In this document: positions 37,896 to 49,835 of the stretch, in pieces
Layout of the letters: every line of letters starts with the position of its first letter
Numbering within the stretch: position 1 is the stretch's first letter
Origin: Uloborus plumipes
Lineage: Eukaryota; Arthropoda; Arachnida; Araneae; Uloboridae
Assembly (NCBI GenBank): GCA_038373865.1
Contig: JAXGGA010003445.1
Location: 1 to 64,000, forward strand
Length of the DNA stretch: 64,000 nt
Direction: 5' to 3'
The notes under the pieces: model-generated
The model's input: the letters and a program-made list of their open reading frames with translations, nothing else
Told to the model about the DNA's origin: nothing
Databases searched by the model: none
Position numbers and translations under genes: made by a program

Positions 37896-38684
37896 CACCG
37901 ATCTAATTTTGACACAATTTTCAAGCATATATAACCTAACCTCACTGTAGAATTTTAAACCACAGTTTATCTATAACATAACAATGAGAAAAGAATGTTT
38001 TTCTGAGCATGAATAATCTTTCTTAAAGGTCTTTTTTTTTTCCTTAACACGTCATAAAAATATAAAAGTATGATGGGATTTTATTTCCTTTTAAATCCGC
38101 GAGAAATAGCCATCCACTATGTGTCTGCATTTCTAAAAATTACCGTTTAAATAAATCGAATTTTTGCATAATTGCTTCCAATCAAGAAAACTTCGCGCAA
38201 GTCAGCTAGTACAAATGTATATATAGGGGAGAGTGGTAATGAATGGGCCACTTTTTGGTTTTGAATTTTTGTAATTTTTTCTAACACTTTGTTTTAACTC
38301 TAAATTGGTGTTTTAGTTACTTTACTTATCTGGCTATTTAAAAAAGTCATAAAAGTTGGATTAGCACCTGTCTGTAATGAATTATAATAGAAAATAAAAA
38401 TTTTGAAATTTGGCCCATTCAACCCCACCTATGGGGTTGAATGGGCCATCGAAGGTAATGAATGGGCCACTAAATGAATTCAATGAAAACATGTGGATTT
38501 AATCTTTTATTTGCTGAATATGACAAAATAAATGTGGCACTTGACATGATGATACAAAATCATACTGATTTAAAATTATATAAACATCAAAACTGATGCA
38601 ATTAAAATAAAACTGATGCATACCAATTGTAGCAGAAAAATGACTAAATAATGAGATTGTAAGAAATAAATAACATCAAATATA

Positions 38685-40417
38685 CAGGGTGAGTTCGATC
38701 GAATCTGCCATACGAAAAGGGGTGATAGAAGAGCCCAAGTGGAGTATAGAACCACCCATTAGCGGTGTCAATTCGTAACCGTAACCGAGTTATGGTATAT
38801 TTAAGAAAAATTCACAAAAAAACAAAATTCTGAGAAAAAGACCAATTTCTGAAGTTCCTGTTGGGTCTACGCACAAAATAAGCACATATTTCGAAAGAGC
38901 AAAAAAAATCCTTTAAAATGACATCTTTTTCATCAAGATAGTCGCACTTTATAGCGAGTTACAAGCTTTCAAACACTGGAAACACTCAAAAATGAAATTT
39001 CATCAAACTTTTCAGTCAAAAATTTCAGAAACAACCGTATGAGCTACAACCGGTCCAATGCACCAAAAACTTTCCCATTTCACTAGCTTTCAGATGATAC
39101 AACAGAAAATCATATTGGGCTTCAAGTTCAGCAGATATTCTGGCTTTTGTTTGAAACAGTATGAAAATCGTCCTTTGTCAGAATATGGAAACCAGCAAAG
39201 GGTCAGACTTTTATGTTCTAAATTTTCTATTTCATGTAAGTGTACTGGTTTATTTATTCAAGAAAAGGAAAATTTTATAACTAAATATTAAATTGTAACA
39301 CTTTATTAAATTAATAATCACAAGAGAAGATAACAACACGTAGAAACAAAGGCAGCATTACTTTAACGCGCTTTTGACAAAAAAAAAATTCAAAATTAAA
39401 TGAGTTACACTAACATCTATGAGTACATTTACATGTAAGCAATCCTCAAAATTTCCCAGAGCTACTGGACTTGAAACAAGCAGTTTACTGCTCAGATGCA
39501 ACCAGTTTGCAGGACTTGCGCATTTGGCTTGATGGAGCAGTAGCAAAAGTGAGAAATGAAATTTCATTGAGAGCGACGGTAGTTTTTGCTCTTAAAAGGC
39601 CAAGGGCATCTATCCGGTGTGGGGGATGATAATTTCGGTAGCTCTGGGAAATGTTGAGGATTGTTTACATGTAAATGTACTCATAGATGTTAGTGTAACT
39701 CATTTAATTTTGAATTTTTCTTTGTGAAAAGCGCGTTAAAGTAATGCTTCCTTTGTTTCTACGTGTTGTTATCTTCTGTTGTGATTATTAACTTAATAAA
39801 GTGTTACAATTTAATATTTAGTTATAAAATTTTCCTTTTCTTGAATAAATAAACCAGTACACTTACATGAAATAGAAAATTTAGAACATAAAAGTCTGAC
39901 TCTTTGCTGGTTTCCATATTCTGACAAAGGACGATTTTCATACTATTTCAAACAAAAGCTGGAATATCTGCTGAACTTGAAGCCCAATAGGATTTTCTGT
40001 TGTATCATCTGAAAGCTAGTGAAATGGGAAAGTTTTTGGTGCATTTGACCGGTTGTAGCTCATACGGTTGTTTCTGAAATTTTTGGCTGAAAAGTTTGAT
40101 GAAATTTCATTTATGAGTGTTTCCAGTGTTTGAAAGCTTGTAACTCGTTATAAAGTGCGACTATCCTGATGAAAAAGATGTCATTTTAAAGGATTTTTTC
40201 TGCTCTTTCGAAATATGTGCTTATTTTGTGCGTAGACTCAACAGGAACTTCAGAAATTGGTCTTTTTCTCAGAATTTTGTTTTTTTGCGAATTTTCCTTA
40301 AATATACCATAACTCGGTTACGGTTACGAATTGACACCGCTAATGGGTGGTTCTATACTCCACTTGGGCTCTTCTATCACCCCTTTTCGTATGGCAGATT
40401 CGATCGAACTCACCCTG
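38685..40417. mobile_element. Large foldback element, 1733 bp
   Basis: The left arm from CAGGGTGAGTTCGATCGAAT at 38685 is repeated as its reverse complement ending at 40417. Arms are about 780 bp with only scattered mismatches; a loop of about 170 bp lies near 39470-39638. TATA flanks both ends. There is no open reading frame of note; frames near 39058-39567 belong to the repeat arms. It shares the CAGGGTG terminus and an ACCGAGTTATGG word with the 650 bp foldback family, but the sequences are otherwise different. Confidence 0.9.
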
Positions 40418-40512
40418 TATATTAAAAATGAGAGATAATACACTGAAGTGACAAAAGTCATGGGATAGCAATATGCAAATTTTCAGATGGCAGTAGCATC
40501 GCATAGAACAGG

Positions 40513-40547
40513 TATAAATGCGCAGTGCTTTTACAGAGCTTTCATTT
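40513..40547 (+). promoter_or_regulatory. Core promoter of Tc1-like copy 1
   Basis: TATAAA at 40513-40518 lies about 31 bp upstream of the A of TCATTT (40542-40547), the arthropod initiator pattern. The transposase ATG follows about 40 bp later. The same arrangement is kept in copy 2. Predicted from spacing only. Confidence 0.6.
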
Positions 40548-40583
40548 CTGTTCAAGTTATTCATGTGAAGAGGTTTTAACGTG

Positions 40584-41627
40584 ATGATGACCGCACGACG
40601 TGAATTAACAGACTTTGAACGCGGAATGTTAGTTGGAGCTAGACGCATGGGTCATGCCATTTCGGAAATCGTTAGAGAATTCAACATTCCCAGATCCACT
40701 GTGTCAAGAGTGTGCCGAGAGTATGAAATTTCAGGCATAACATCCCACCATGGACAGCGCAGTGGTCGACCGCCTGCACTTAAAGATCGAGACCGGCGAC
40801 GTCTGCAAAGAGTCGTAAATTCTAACAGACAAGCAACACTGCGTCAAATCACCGTAGAAATCAATGTGGGACGTACAATGGACGTGTCTGCTAGAACTGT
40901 GCGGAGAAATTTGGATTTCTTGGGCTATTCCAGCAGAAGACCGACTCGAGTGCCTTTACTGACAGAACGACATCGCTTGCAGCGACTCTCGTGGGCACGT
41001 GAGCATATCGGTTGGTCCCTAGATGAATGGAAAACCGTGGCCTGGTCCGATGAGTCACGATTTCAGCTGGTAAGAGCCGATGGTAGGGTTCGAGTGTGGC
41101 GCAGACCCCACGAAGCCATGGACCCAAACTGTCAGCAAGGCACTGTTCAAGCTGGTGGTGGCTCCGTAATGGTGTGGGCTGTTTTTTCATGGCATGGACT
41201 TGGTCCTCTAGTGCGACTGGACCGAACATTGACTGGAAATGCTTATGTGCAGCTACTTGGAGATCCCTTGCAGCCATTCATGGACTTCATGTACCCAAAC
41301 AACGATGGGATTTTTATGGATGACAATGCGCCATGTCACCGGGCCACAACTGTTCGCAATTGGTTTGAAGAAAATTCTGGACAATTCCAACGAATGATTT
41401 GGCCACCTAGATCGCCCGACATGAATCCCATTGAGCATTTATGGGACACCATCGAGAGGTCTGTTCGTGCCCAAAATCCTGCCCCATCAACGCTTTCACA
41501 ATTATGGACGTCTATCGAGACAGCATGGCTCAATATTCCTGCAGAAGACTTCCAACGACTTGTTGAGTCCATGCCACGTCGAGTTGTTGCACTTCGCCGG
41601 GCAAAAGGAGGGCCGACACGATATTAA
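40584..41627 (+). CDS. Tc1-like transposase, DD36E spacing, intact (347 aa)
   Basis: It cuts and joins the element at its terminal repeats in the nucleus, inserting at TA. Translation can begin at either of two adjacent ATGs (40584 or 40587); the preceding GTG is not a eukaryotic start. Residues 1-110 are the paired-like helix-turn-helix region (NIPRSTVSRV, then TLRQI and SARTVRRNL) that binds the terminal repeats, with an SGRPPA hinge between its two halves. The catalytic core has D156 (AWSDESRF), D247 (MDDNAPCH) and E284 (NPIEHLWD). Thirty-six residues separate D247 and E284, against 34 in classical Tc1. This spacing matches the group I know as DD36E/Incomer, a family assignment from memory. 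Length is normal and there are no stops. It differs from the copy at 53107 at three residues. Confidence 0.95.
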   Translation: MMTARRELTDFERGMLVGARRMGHAISEIVREFNIPRSTVSRVCREYEISGITSHHGQRSGRPPALKDRDRRRLQRVVNSNRQATLRQITVEINVGRTMDVSARTVRRNLDFLGYSSRRPTRVPLLTERHRLQRLSWAREHIGWSLDEWKTVAWSDESRFQLVRADGRVRVWRRPHEAMDPNCQQGTVQAGGGSVMVWAVFSWHGLGPLVRLDRTLTGNAYVQLLGDPLQPFMDFMYPNNDGIFMDDNAPCHRATTVRNWFEENSGQFQRMIWPPRSPDMNPIEHLWDTIERSVRAQNPAPSTLSQLWTSIETAWLNIPAEDFQRLVESMPRRVVALRRAKGGPTRY

Positions 41628-42438
41628 GATGTATCCCATGACTTTTGTCACTTCAGTGTACACACTATGATTTATCAAAATTTATATATTTCAAAAATAA
41701 TATTAAAAATCACTTTCAAAAACTTCATCTTCATTTTCAAACTTGTCAAAATTCATTTTTTTTTTATTTACTAGACATCGGGAATAAGAAATATCTAACT
41801 TAAGTTACCAAGAAAGAAAATGAAATTGTACTGTGCGGAATATAATATGAAGGAGAGAGGGGGGCTTTTTCAAGCCACGCACTGCTACCAGAGGTCTATT
41901 GTACTATAGGAATATAATATAGATCTGCAAATTATATTTAGAAGTTACTACAAACCTATTTTGACGACAGTAATCTTTATCTATGACAGTCAGTTGTGTT
42001 TCATATTGATGCGAAAATCCAAAGAAAAGGAAGAAAAACAATATTTAGGTGGCCCATTCATTACCATGACATAGTGGCCCATTCAGCCCCACCTATACTT
42101 TTGGAATACATTTAGGTTTTTTGAGTACATTGAATTTAGATAACATCAAAATACATCTTAAGATTAGTTTATAGATATGGAAAGACTAGCTTATACATAT
42201 GTATGCAGTGAAATACTTGGTACATTTTAGCTAGGAAATGTTTTACTAAAAAGGGAAAAACTTACTTTTCAGTCAGATTCCTGACTATGCCACTCTAGTT
42301 TGAAAATGGCTCAGCGCAAACAAATGAAAATTGGATGAGTTTAGTAGAACAAATAGCTACATCTATTAGTGGCATCAAAAAAATCATGCAAATACTTTTT
42401 CATATTTTGTTCGTGGCCCATTCATTACCTACCTCCCC

Positions 42439-42519
<81 letters not shown>
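42439..42519. repeat. (TA)n microsatellite, about 80 bp
   Basis: TA units with a single C, starting directly after the CCCC terminus of the element ending at 42438. An Ile-Tyr repeat frame through it is not a gene. Confidence 0.97.
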
Positions 42520-42522
<3 letters not shown>

Positions 42523-43450
42523 ATTTTAATCAGAAAAATAATCAGAAATTTTATAATAAATTTTGACTGGAGTTGTTTAAGGCATTAATGTTTGGATACA
42601 TACATTTTTCTTTGCATTTTCTCTCAATCCCAAAACTCAACGAAATTCAAGATCTACATTTTGTAGAAAATTCCACATATGTAGGCGTTTAAGCTTTCGG
42701 AAATTTCTCGCATATTTATTGAGGTTTCAGCTCTAAATTTATGCCCTGCTTACTTCATCAATGATATACGAGGGCTGTTAGAAAAGTAAACGATTTTTAA
42801 ATTAAAGAAGAAAAAAACTGGCAAAAGCTCCCAAGCCTTTTCGTTTGGGCTGTCCTATAAGGACACATGTGAAAAAATTAACTAAAAATAATTTAATACT
42901 ATTTAAAATTAACCATAAAGTATAGACATATTTTATAAAAATCTTGAAATCCTCGATACAGAGAAAAGACTATTCAATCAGAACGAAACTTGCTCTCGAA
43001 TTTTATAGTATTTTTCTTAAGAAAGAAAATGAAAAGAAACTGTCCACATGTGCTTCCTTTCTTCTATCTATTAGTGATTTACTTTTTATCATATCTTCTT
43101 TCAAAAATGCATTAGCACTAGGTTTTAAAAGATAAATTACATTGCACGCGAAGGCCCCTGCTTTACAAAAAAAAAAATGTGTACCTATTACAAAACAGTT
43201 TTATCTTCATAGGATACACGAAAAAATTAATATTAATTTTCCTCCTAAGCGATGATCGGTACCAATTTATTTACCAACCGCAGATCCTGCCAGTATCGGT
43301 CACGGCATGATGGAAAGAGGAAGTTGTATCACTCGAGCCATTAAGTTAGGACGCTCAAAGCGTGTCTTTTATGAAACTGATCTGTGACACGCAAGAATCC
43401 CATTCTTGCAAAGTTGCATCACACTGTCAAGCTCGGCCCAAATTGAAATC
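42520..43450. other. Sequence with a solitary mariner-like end
   Basis: TACGAGGGCTGTTAGAAAAG at 42777 looks like the left terminus of a mariner-type element (TA-CGAGGG...AAAAGTA). No partner end or transposase is found downstream. The 43250-43450 part is GC-richer and has no recognised function. Confidence 0.4.
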
Positions 43451-44560
43451 GAGGAGCCATCAAGGGCCGAGGACAAAGCGAGCCTCGAATCTGGGAGAAA
43501 TGGAATGAGCGATGACTCTCATGCTAATCAAAAGCGGCTGTATGGATGAATACAACGTTTTTGTTTCTGAGGTGAATTCATATTTCAGACTAAGTAGGGT
43601 ATAAATAAAGGAAAGAGAGCTATTACTGTTAAGTGTTTGTCATTTTGCTCGGCCATGATGCAATCGCTTGCAGTTTATATTATGATACAAACACTTTTTC
43701 TTTCTTTCTTTTTTTGTTTTTGTTTTTTTAGGGTGAATCGGGGTAAATGGGAACGTGTTGATAATGGATACACAATCTATTGCTGCACTTGCGATAATTT
43801 CTGAAATATAACTGTTAGCGAGTGAAGACAAGGAAACGCGAGTACTAAGATTAAATTGAAAAAATAAAAAAAAAAAAAAAAACCCTGACCCTAAATTGAG
43901 GAGCCATCAAGGACCGAGGACAAAGCGAGCCTCGAATCTGGGAGAAACGGAATGTGCGATGACTCGCATGCTAATCAAAAGCGGCTGTATGGATGAATAC
44001 AATGTTTATGTTTCTGAGGTGAATTCATATTTCAGCCTAAATAGGGTATAAATTTAAGGGAAGAGAGCTATTACTGTTAAGTGTTTGTCATTTTGAACGC
44101 CATGATGCAATCGCTTGAAGTTTATATTATGATACAAACACTTTTTCTTTCTTTCTTTTTTTTTTTTTTAATTGTTCTTTTAGGGTGAATCAAGTCTCAA
44201 AAATCTCAATGTGAATCAAATCTCCAAAGAGTATGTATGGATGATTACAACGTTTTTGTTTCTGAGTCGAATTCATATTTCAGTCTAAGTAGGGTATAAA
44301 TAAAGAAAATAGAACTGTTGCTGTTAAGGGTTTGTCATTTTGCTCGGTCATGATGCAATCGCTTGCAGTTTATATTTATGATACAAATACTTTTTCTTTC
44401 TTTTTTTTAAATTTTTTTTTAAATGGTGAATCGGGGTAGATGGAAACGTGTTGATAATGGATACACGCTCTATTACCGCACTTGTGGTGATTTCTGAAAT
44501 TTAACTGTTAGTGAGAGAAGACAAGGAAACGTGAGTACTAATCAAAAAAACCCTAACTCA
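43451..44560. repeat. Tandem units of about 450 bp (two and a half copies)
   Basis: GAGGAGCCATCAAGG starts unit 1 at 43451 and unit 2 at 43898, 447 bp later. A third, shortened unit begins near 44236 at GTATGGATGATTACAACG and runs to about 44560. Shared landmarks are AGGGTATAAAT, TGATGCAATCGCTTG and a pyrimidine tract. The words GGTGAATCGGGGTA and GTGTTGATAATGGATACAC follow in units 1 and 3 only. Unit 2 lacks its 3' third. The GGTGAATCGGGG word resembles the ends of the G-rich transposons in this window. No reading frame of note. Confidence 0.85.
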
Positions 44561-45440
44561 AAATGCCGACCTCATTTTGAAACGAACTTTACTGGTCAGA
44601 AAACATTTAAAATTTAAATACATTTACTTTTCGAGAGGACACATGGTAAACAAGAGAAAGGATTACTAGTAAAATTTTCTAGTAGCAGAATAAAGACGGA
44701 AAGTTGAAAATGATTTTAAAAGCCTTATATACTAAAATCAATTTCAAGTATTTTGATTGTTAGCGAATAGAAACTTTAAACAGATAAATATTTTAAACCA
44801 TGGAGTTTTATTTCCTTGTCGGCCGACAATGATCGGTTTCCAATTGCGTGTATGAAGGCTTAGCCGCATTTGCTAAAAAACGTTTTAATTCGAATTCCAT
44901 GTAACATTGAAGTTCTAGAAACATTCTATCTGACGCAAAGTTTTTTTTTCCTTTCTCCTGGTACTATTGTTCTAAATTTTCAAGTATGTTTTCACTTCAA
45001 AAATTGCGAAAATTTTTTTTAAATATAATCTTCGTCCAATAATGCTACCAGAAGATGCGACCTAGCTAAGAACGCTCTCGATCAACCCTCCTTTCAAATA
45101 AAAAATAATAATAATAAAAATCGGTTCATCCGCTTAGTCACTAGAATGCCACAGAGAGATGCACAGACACACAGATAATTCAAACTTATAATCCCCTTTC
45201 TTGTTGCGACAGGGGTTAAAAAAACATTTCGGGAAAGATGTAAAATTTCAAACAGTTAAGAAATCATAGTAAATGTTTGAAGATAAGACAAGAGAGATAA
45301 GAAAAGAGGATAAGAAGATAAGAAAATGTTTAAAGAATTTTTTTTCCAGGTGGAAGATTACTTAAAATTATTAGTCATGCATTCCACTTTCTCTCTGCCG
45401 TGTATTTTATATAAGTTCAGCTTTTAAAGTAATTTTTGTA
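44561..45440. other. AT-rich sequence, nothing recognised
   Basis: No gene or terminal repeat seen. Confidence 0.5.
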
Positions 45441-45562
45441 TGTTTGAAGTTAAAAACCAACGTAAATAAAGCACAAATAAGGTAGAAAGTACAGCAAATA
45501 GCTATCTGCCTTACTTTCTTCCTTATGTGTGCTTTATTTACGTTGATCTTTAACTTCAAATA
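45441..45562. repeat. Isolated 120 bp hairpin
   Basis: TTTGAAGTTAAAAACCAACG and the sequence after it pair with the complement ending at 45562 over about 55 bp with few mismatches. The apical part is AATAGCTATCTG. The size is compatible with a very small MITE or with a microRNA-like precursor; the sequence alone does not decide. The minus-strand frame 45407-45598 crosses it and is not a gene. Confidence 0.65.
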
Positions 45563-48500
45563 TAGTATCAGCACAAAGCTTATTTGATCATTTTTCATTT
45601 ACTTTTTGCATGATTTTGTTTTTATGTCAAACTTTGTTGGTGTAATATTTCTGAAGCAACTTAACTGATTATCTGCCTAAAACCTCTCTGGTGCAAAAAA
45701 AAGCGTACCAGGACAAGAAAAAAGCCTGATTTCAGTTGCTACAAACAGTTTTTTAGGTCAACTGTTTATACCAAATTTAAATGCACCAATTTTATATACC
45801 AATATAAAATAAAATACTTTTTTTTTCTTTTTTTAAGCCAACTGTCTCTACATATAATAAACAAAAAATACAAAATCACGCCCGGAACAAGAACATAGTT
45901 TCAATGTATTTTTTATGCAGACGACAGACATCAACAACCTATTTGTACTGATTTTATTCCTTGCAATATTTTTTAGCTCAAAATGTATTAAAAAAAAAAA
46001 AAGAAGAACGTCGCAACAAAGTAAAACCTAAACTGTTCACTTCCCAGGGAGTTCCTGGAAAGTTTTTTGCAACCCAAGGAAAAAATCACTATTTGAACAA
46101 CTCTGTTTTTGTCCTCTGTCTTGTCGTGTACATTTATTGAGTCTCTGAAGCATTTTTCATTTGAGCCTATAAAAGACTGGAGCAGAACCATAAAATATTT
46201 CCCAGTTTTTAATAATTTTTCAAAATACCTGCACATCCACTTTTATCGTCACGTACCGCAAATGCTTCAGGATTTCCGACAGTGAATTTGGGTTTTTAAG
46301 TACTGGTTGGACGAACCTTTATTGCAGATATTAATACGGATTCTTCACAGATGGTACCGAATGCACGAAATGTTAAATGTGAAATTGAAAGATTAGTGAT
46401 AAAATTTATTTTGTAGTAACTAGCAATAGATAAAAGCTTAAGACAAGTATTGCTTAGTATATTGTGCTGTGTTTTGCCAAGGAAAAAGAATTCTTTACGT
46501 TCGATTCATCATGTGTAAGACAAAAACTAATGTTTGTGCTTTCTCTAAGCATGTAAAAAATGCATTAAATACATTATTCAATCAGGTGTTGCTTTAATTT
46601 AGGATTCTAGTTTGGTCTTGAGTTTGCTTTACGCACAATTATTTTAAATAGCTTGGTAATTGTTGCTAAAAGTAAAGAAATATAACAATTCTCCCTCGGT
46701 GTTGTGTTAACTACAGGTAAAATACAGTTATAATTTAAAATTTTGAATATTATTCATTTTATACGTAAAATTATTAGTAATGCTGCTTTTAATTTTTTCC
46801 TCAAAGTACACGAAAATACAAAACATTTAAAAATCTTTTTAAAGATTTTGGTTTGCGTTTTTTTGTTTGTTTTTCTTTTAATTTATTTTCATTTTTACTT
46901 TTTTTAGAGATATCACATCCCATCAACTGCTTATTCAAGCATACGACATTTTAACTATCCCAATTAGAAAATTCCTAAACACTTTAAAACTTAAATTCAC
47001 GATTATGTTCAATACTATAAAAAATACTGCTCGGGATACAAAAACACCAAAGTTAACATACTCGAAAAACATACCTCTTACACGGAAAATTTTTCGCCCA
47101 GGAAACAGCAAATACTTGATAAAATATTAAAGCAAATACAAAAAGCAGCTCTTCAACTTGAAATAAAAAAATGCTCCTATGAAAAAATGTTATACATAAA
47201 GAAAACCATCTGGCATAGCCCTTGTCGAAAGAGACTTAAGAAAGAGTAAACGGGCATGGAGAAAAAAACCTTTCCTCAGTTTCGCCGCCTGTAGAAATGA
47301 ATGGAGATTTTTTAATTTATTTTGTCTTCCAGCAAAGAAAGCTCTTTTTTGCTGCATTTTTTGAATGCGATTTCTTTAATAGAAGTTTTCTGGTGAGCTT
47401 GCAATTAAAGGTAGCAAGATGGTTAGAGTAGGCAAATGTGCGGAAAATAATGAATCTTTTTTTTTTCCCCTCGCCTTTGGTTTTTCAAATTTTCAATGAA
47501 AAATGCGCACCATTTAAACAATGAAGTGAAATGCGACGAGGTGCGAATTGCTTCGGTTTTGTATTGTAATGTATCTTCAGTGTAAAAAATATGAGAGACG
47601 TGGTATAAATGTGGTGGACTATTTCTCTATTTTAACGCTTTATTATTATTATTATTTTTTTTTTTGAATTATTCAGAGGAAAAAAATAATCAGAGTCTAT
47701 TTTCCATGCCAATAGCTTATTTTTCTTTTAAATGAAATTAATACAGATAATACAGAGGGGCTCAAAAATGTACAAAACTTCGCATTAATGTACAGTAGTA
47801 CATCTTTTATCTCCCTTTAAGGGAATTTCTTTTCTGGTTCGAGTCTATTTAAATATGGATGTTCATGTATTTGCCTTCAAGTAAGGGACACTGTGCTCAA
47901 GAGACAGTTACAGAGAAACATAACAAAAGGTAATATTTAAATTTGAAAATGCAATATTGCATTTTATGGAATTTAAGGTTCATTTTTATCATAAAACTGA
48001 CTAGTGGGAGTTTTACATGAACACGTACAAATAAAGAAGTAAACATTCTAAAATTCTTGCTGCAATTTACATGCAAGCATCTGATCAATTTATTCATGCG
48101 GCTCATAGTACATGGTCCTATTACAAGCTTTCCATAGAAAACTTCAAATAATTTACATTGTACTGCATTGTTAATTACATAACGTCGAACAAATTTATGA
48201 AACTAAGTATCTTAAAATATTATCTGTAGCAAATTTTAAAAAAAATGTAGCAATTTCGAAATTTTAGAATACATTTTAATTTCGCGAATAATAAATGTTT
48301 TAATTTAAATAACTTTGAATTTTATGAAGTGAATATAAAATGTTTTCAGTGATTGCTCTCAAAGGTTAACAGATTTTGCTCTTGTGTTATAAAAGTGTAC
48401 TAAATTAATACACTGTATGAATCAACTCAAATACCTCCAAAGAACGGACACCTCTATTAAAGGGAAAAAAATATTTGGTCCCCTTTTGAGTGTGTGTATT

Positions 48501-49530
48501 CTGTCAGGTATATTTGGAAGAGGATTATGTAAAGTTTTTAGCAATAGTACAACTACAGTGCTCCAAAACTTTACTGTAATATAGCCAGTGGCGTAGCCAA
48601 AGAATCTTTGGTTCTGAACATGTCCTGAAATGAGTAACAAACATCAGAAATTAAGGTATCCAGTTTTTTATCCATGATTTTCCTGTTCCTACATACAGAA
48701 CAATTCGAATTTGAGTAAATGTAAATTTCATTAAAATCCCTCTAAAACGAAATCTTGCGTCACTTGTTTTTGAATTGTTAACTGCATCAACTGTAAGCAA
48801 CATGCCTACAATGGAACACAATAGGTTTAATGGGGTAATACAATGGATGCATAAAATGGTTAAATGTTATATCTCTTTCACTAAATCTACTGTTTAGCTT
48901 TTTTTTTTACAGTGTCATAATTTTCGCCAGAAAGATTGAATTCAGAAACAACATTAGCTGCCTGACCAATTTAGAGAGTTTTTTAAATGAGCAAAATTTC
49001 CGACTTTTGATATAATGTAATTTTTGTCTCTTGTACTTTCAAAACCGTTCCAAAAAATTTGCCAGCATTTTGTATACACAGTGAAATTTTCTTTAACTGG
49101 CTTCGGTAATTTAATTGAATTTTCATTTACTATATTATCTGTACTCTGATTGTTTGAAAAATTTAACTTTGCAATGCCTTCATTTCTACCTTCTAAATTA
49201 TTCAGTATTCGCTTTGCAAATTTTCAGTATTTTGGTTCGTATTTATAATTAAACGTTACTTTCTTTATCAATTCGCTTGATTTCCATAAGTTTAAATATT
49301 TCATTACCACGTTTGATGTCACAATTAAAAGTTTATAATCGTCGCGTAATTCTACCTCGTCAATTTAATTTGCATAATTTAGACTTCAAAACATTTCAAA
49401 TCAAAAAGGACTTAATTGTCTCTTCAGCCTTTATTGTTCGTGTTTTTGTTTTTGAAAATCTTCGTTTCTTCCCTCTAGTATGCAATGAAAAAAAACGAGA
49501 TCAACATATTAAAATCTAGGCAATTTTGCA
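45563..49530. other. AT-rich sequence, nothing recognised
   Basis: Only short frames without family signatures. CCAGTGGCGTAGCC at about 48588 resembles a word common at transposon ends in animals, but no partner was found. Confidence 0.45.
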
Positions 49531-49539
49531 GTTGCAATT

Positions 49540-49835
49540 GAGCCGTGGTGGCCCGATCGGTAAGGCATCGGACTCGTGTCCGGAGGGACCCGGGTTCGAT
49601 CCCAGCCGATCAAAGATCCACCGTCTTGATTAATAGTGGCTGGGAGACGTTAAAAATGTCGTGGTCACAAAGTCCTCCAAGTGAAACGATACCTCTGGGG
49701 GTGCTGGGCCTAAGGTTTGCTCGACCCTAAGTTATGGTTCAAAATTAAGAACAGAGCGCTCTTCAGGGCCCTATGCCGGTTAAACCACGAAGCTGTGGTA
49801 GGTACGGGGGACCCTGGAGTGTGAAATGAAATGTG
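49540..49835 (+). mobile_element. tRNA-derived SINE (family 4), 296 bp
   Basis: The head has GGCCCGATCGGTAAGGCATC (A box region) and CGGGTTCGATCCCAGCC (B box). GTTGCAATT at 49531-49539 and 49836-49844 is the target duplication. The 3' end is GTGAAATGAAATGTG, with no poly(A). It is a different family from those at 11040 and 35956. Confidence 0.8.

Larger units (their letters stand above)
40441..41658 (+). mobile_element. Intact Tc1-like transposon, copy 1 (1218 bp)
   Basis: Perfect 27 bp inverted repeats (40441-40467 and 41632-41658, starting CACTGAAGTGACAAAAGTCA) are flanked by TA at 40439-40440 and 41659-41660. One uninterrupted transposase gene fills the element, with a TATA box upstream. 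It sits 23 bp to the right of the foldback element at 38685-40417, inside the older element at 38226-42438. Structurally it has everything needed for autonomous transposition. Confidence 0.95.
38226..42438. mobile_element. G-rich-ended DNA element with subterminal repeats, interrupted twice
   Basis: GGGGAGAGTGGTAATGAATG at 38226 and the complement ending at 42438 (reading GGGGAGGTAGGTAATGAATG inward) are terminal repeats of about 30 bp, flanked by TA (38224-38225 and 42439-42440). The word AATGGGCCA recurs subterminally: 38403-38470 on the left and 42050-42103 on the right. Removing the foldback element (38685-40417) and the Tc1-like element (40441-41658) leaves about 1.26 kb without a recognised reading frame. 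It resembles the TA-GGGG elements at 1258 and 9889. Confidence 0.75.

Noticed and set aside
38685..40417. Palindrome as an assembly artefact
   Set aside because: The arms differ at scattered bases, the loop is unique, the ends are flanked by TA, and other foldback elements in the window have the same design. An artefactual inverted join would give identical arms and no such ends.
40891..41277. 128-codon frame antisense to the Tc1-like transposase (and its twin at 53457-53843)
   Set aside because: It is the complement of the transposase catalytic core. It stays open in both copies only because the copies are almost identical.
42335..42529. Open frame with a long Ile-Tyr repeat
   Set aside because: It is a translation of the (TA)n microsatellite.
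48580..48610. CCAGTGGCGTAGCC as a transposon or LINE end
   Set aside because: The word is common in animal repeats, but no partner end or adjoining element was found.
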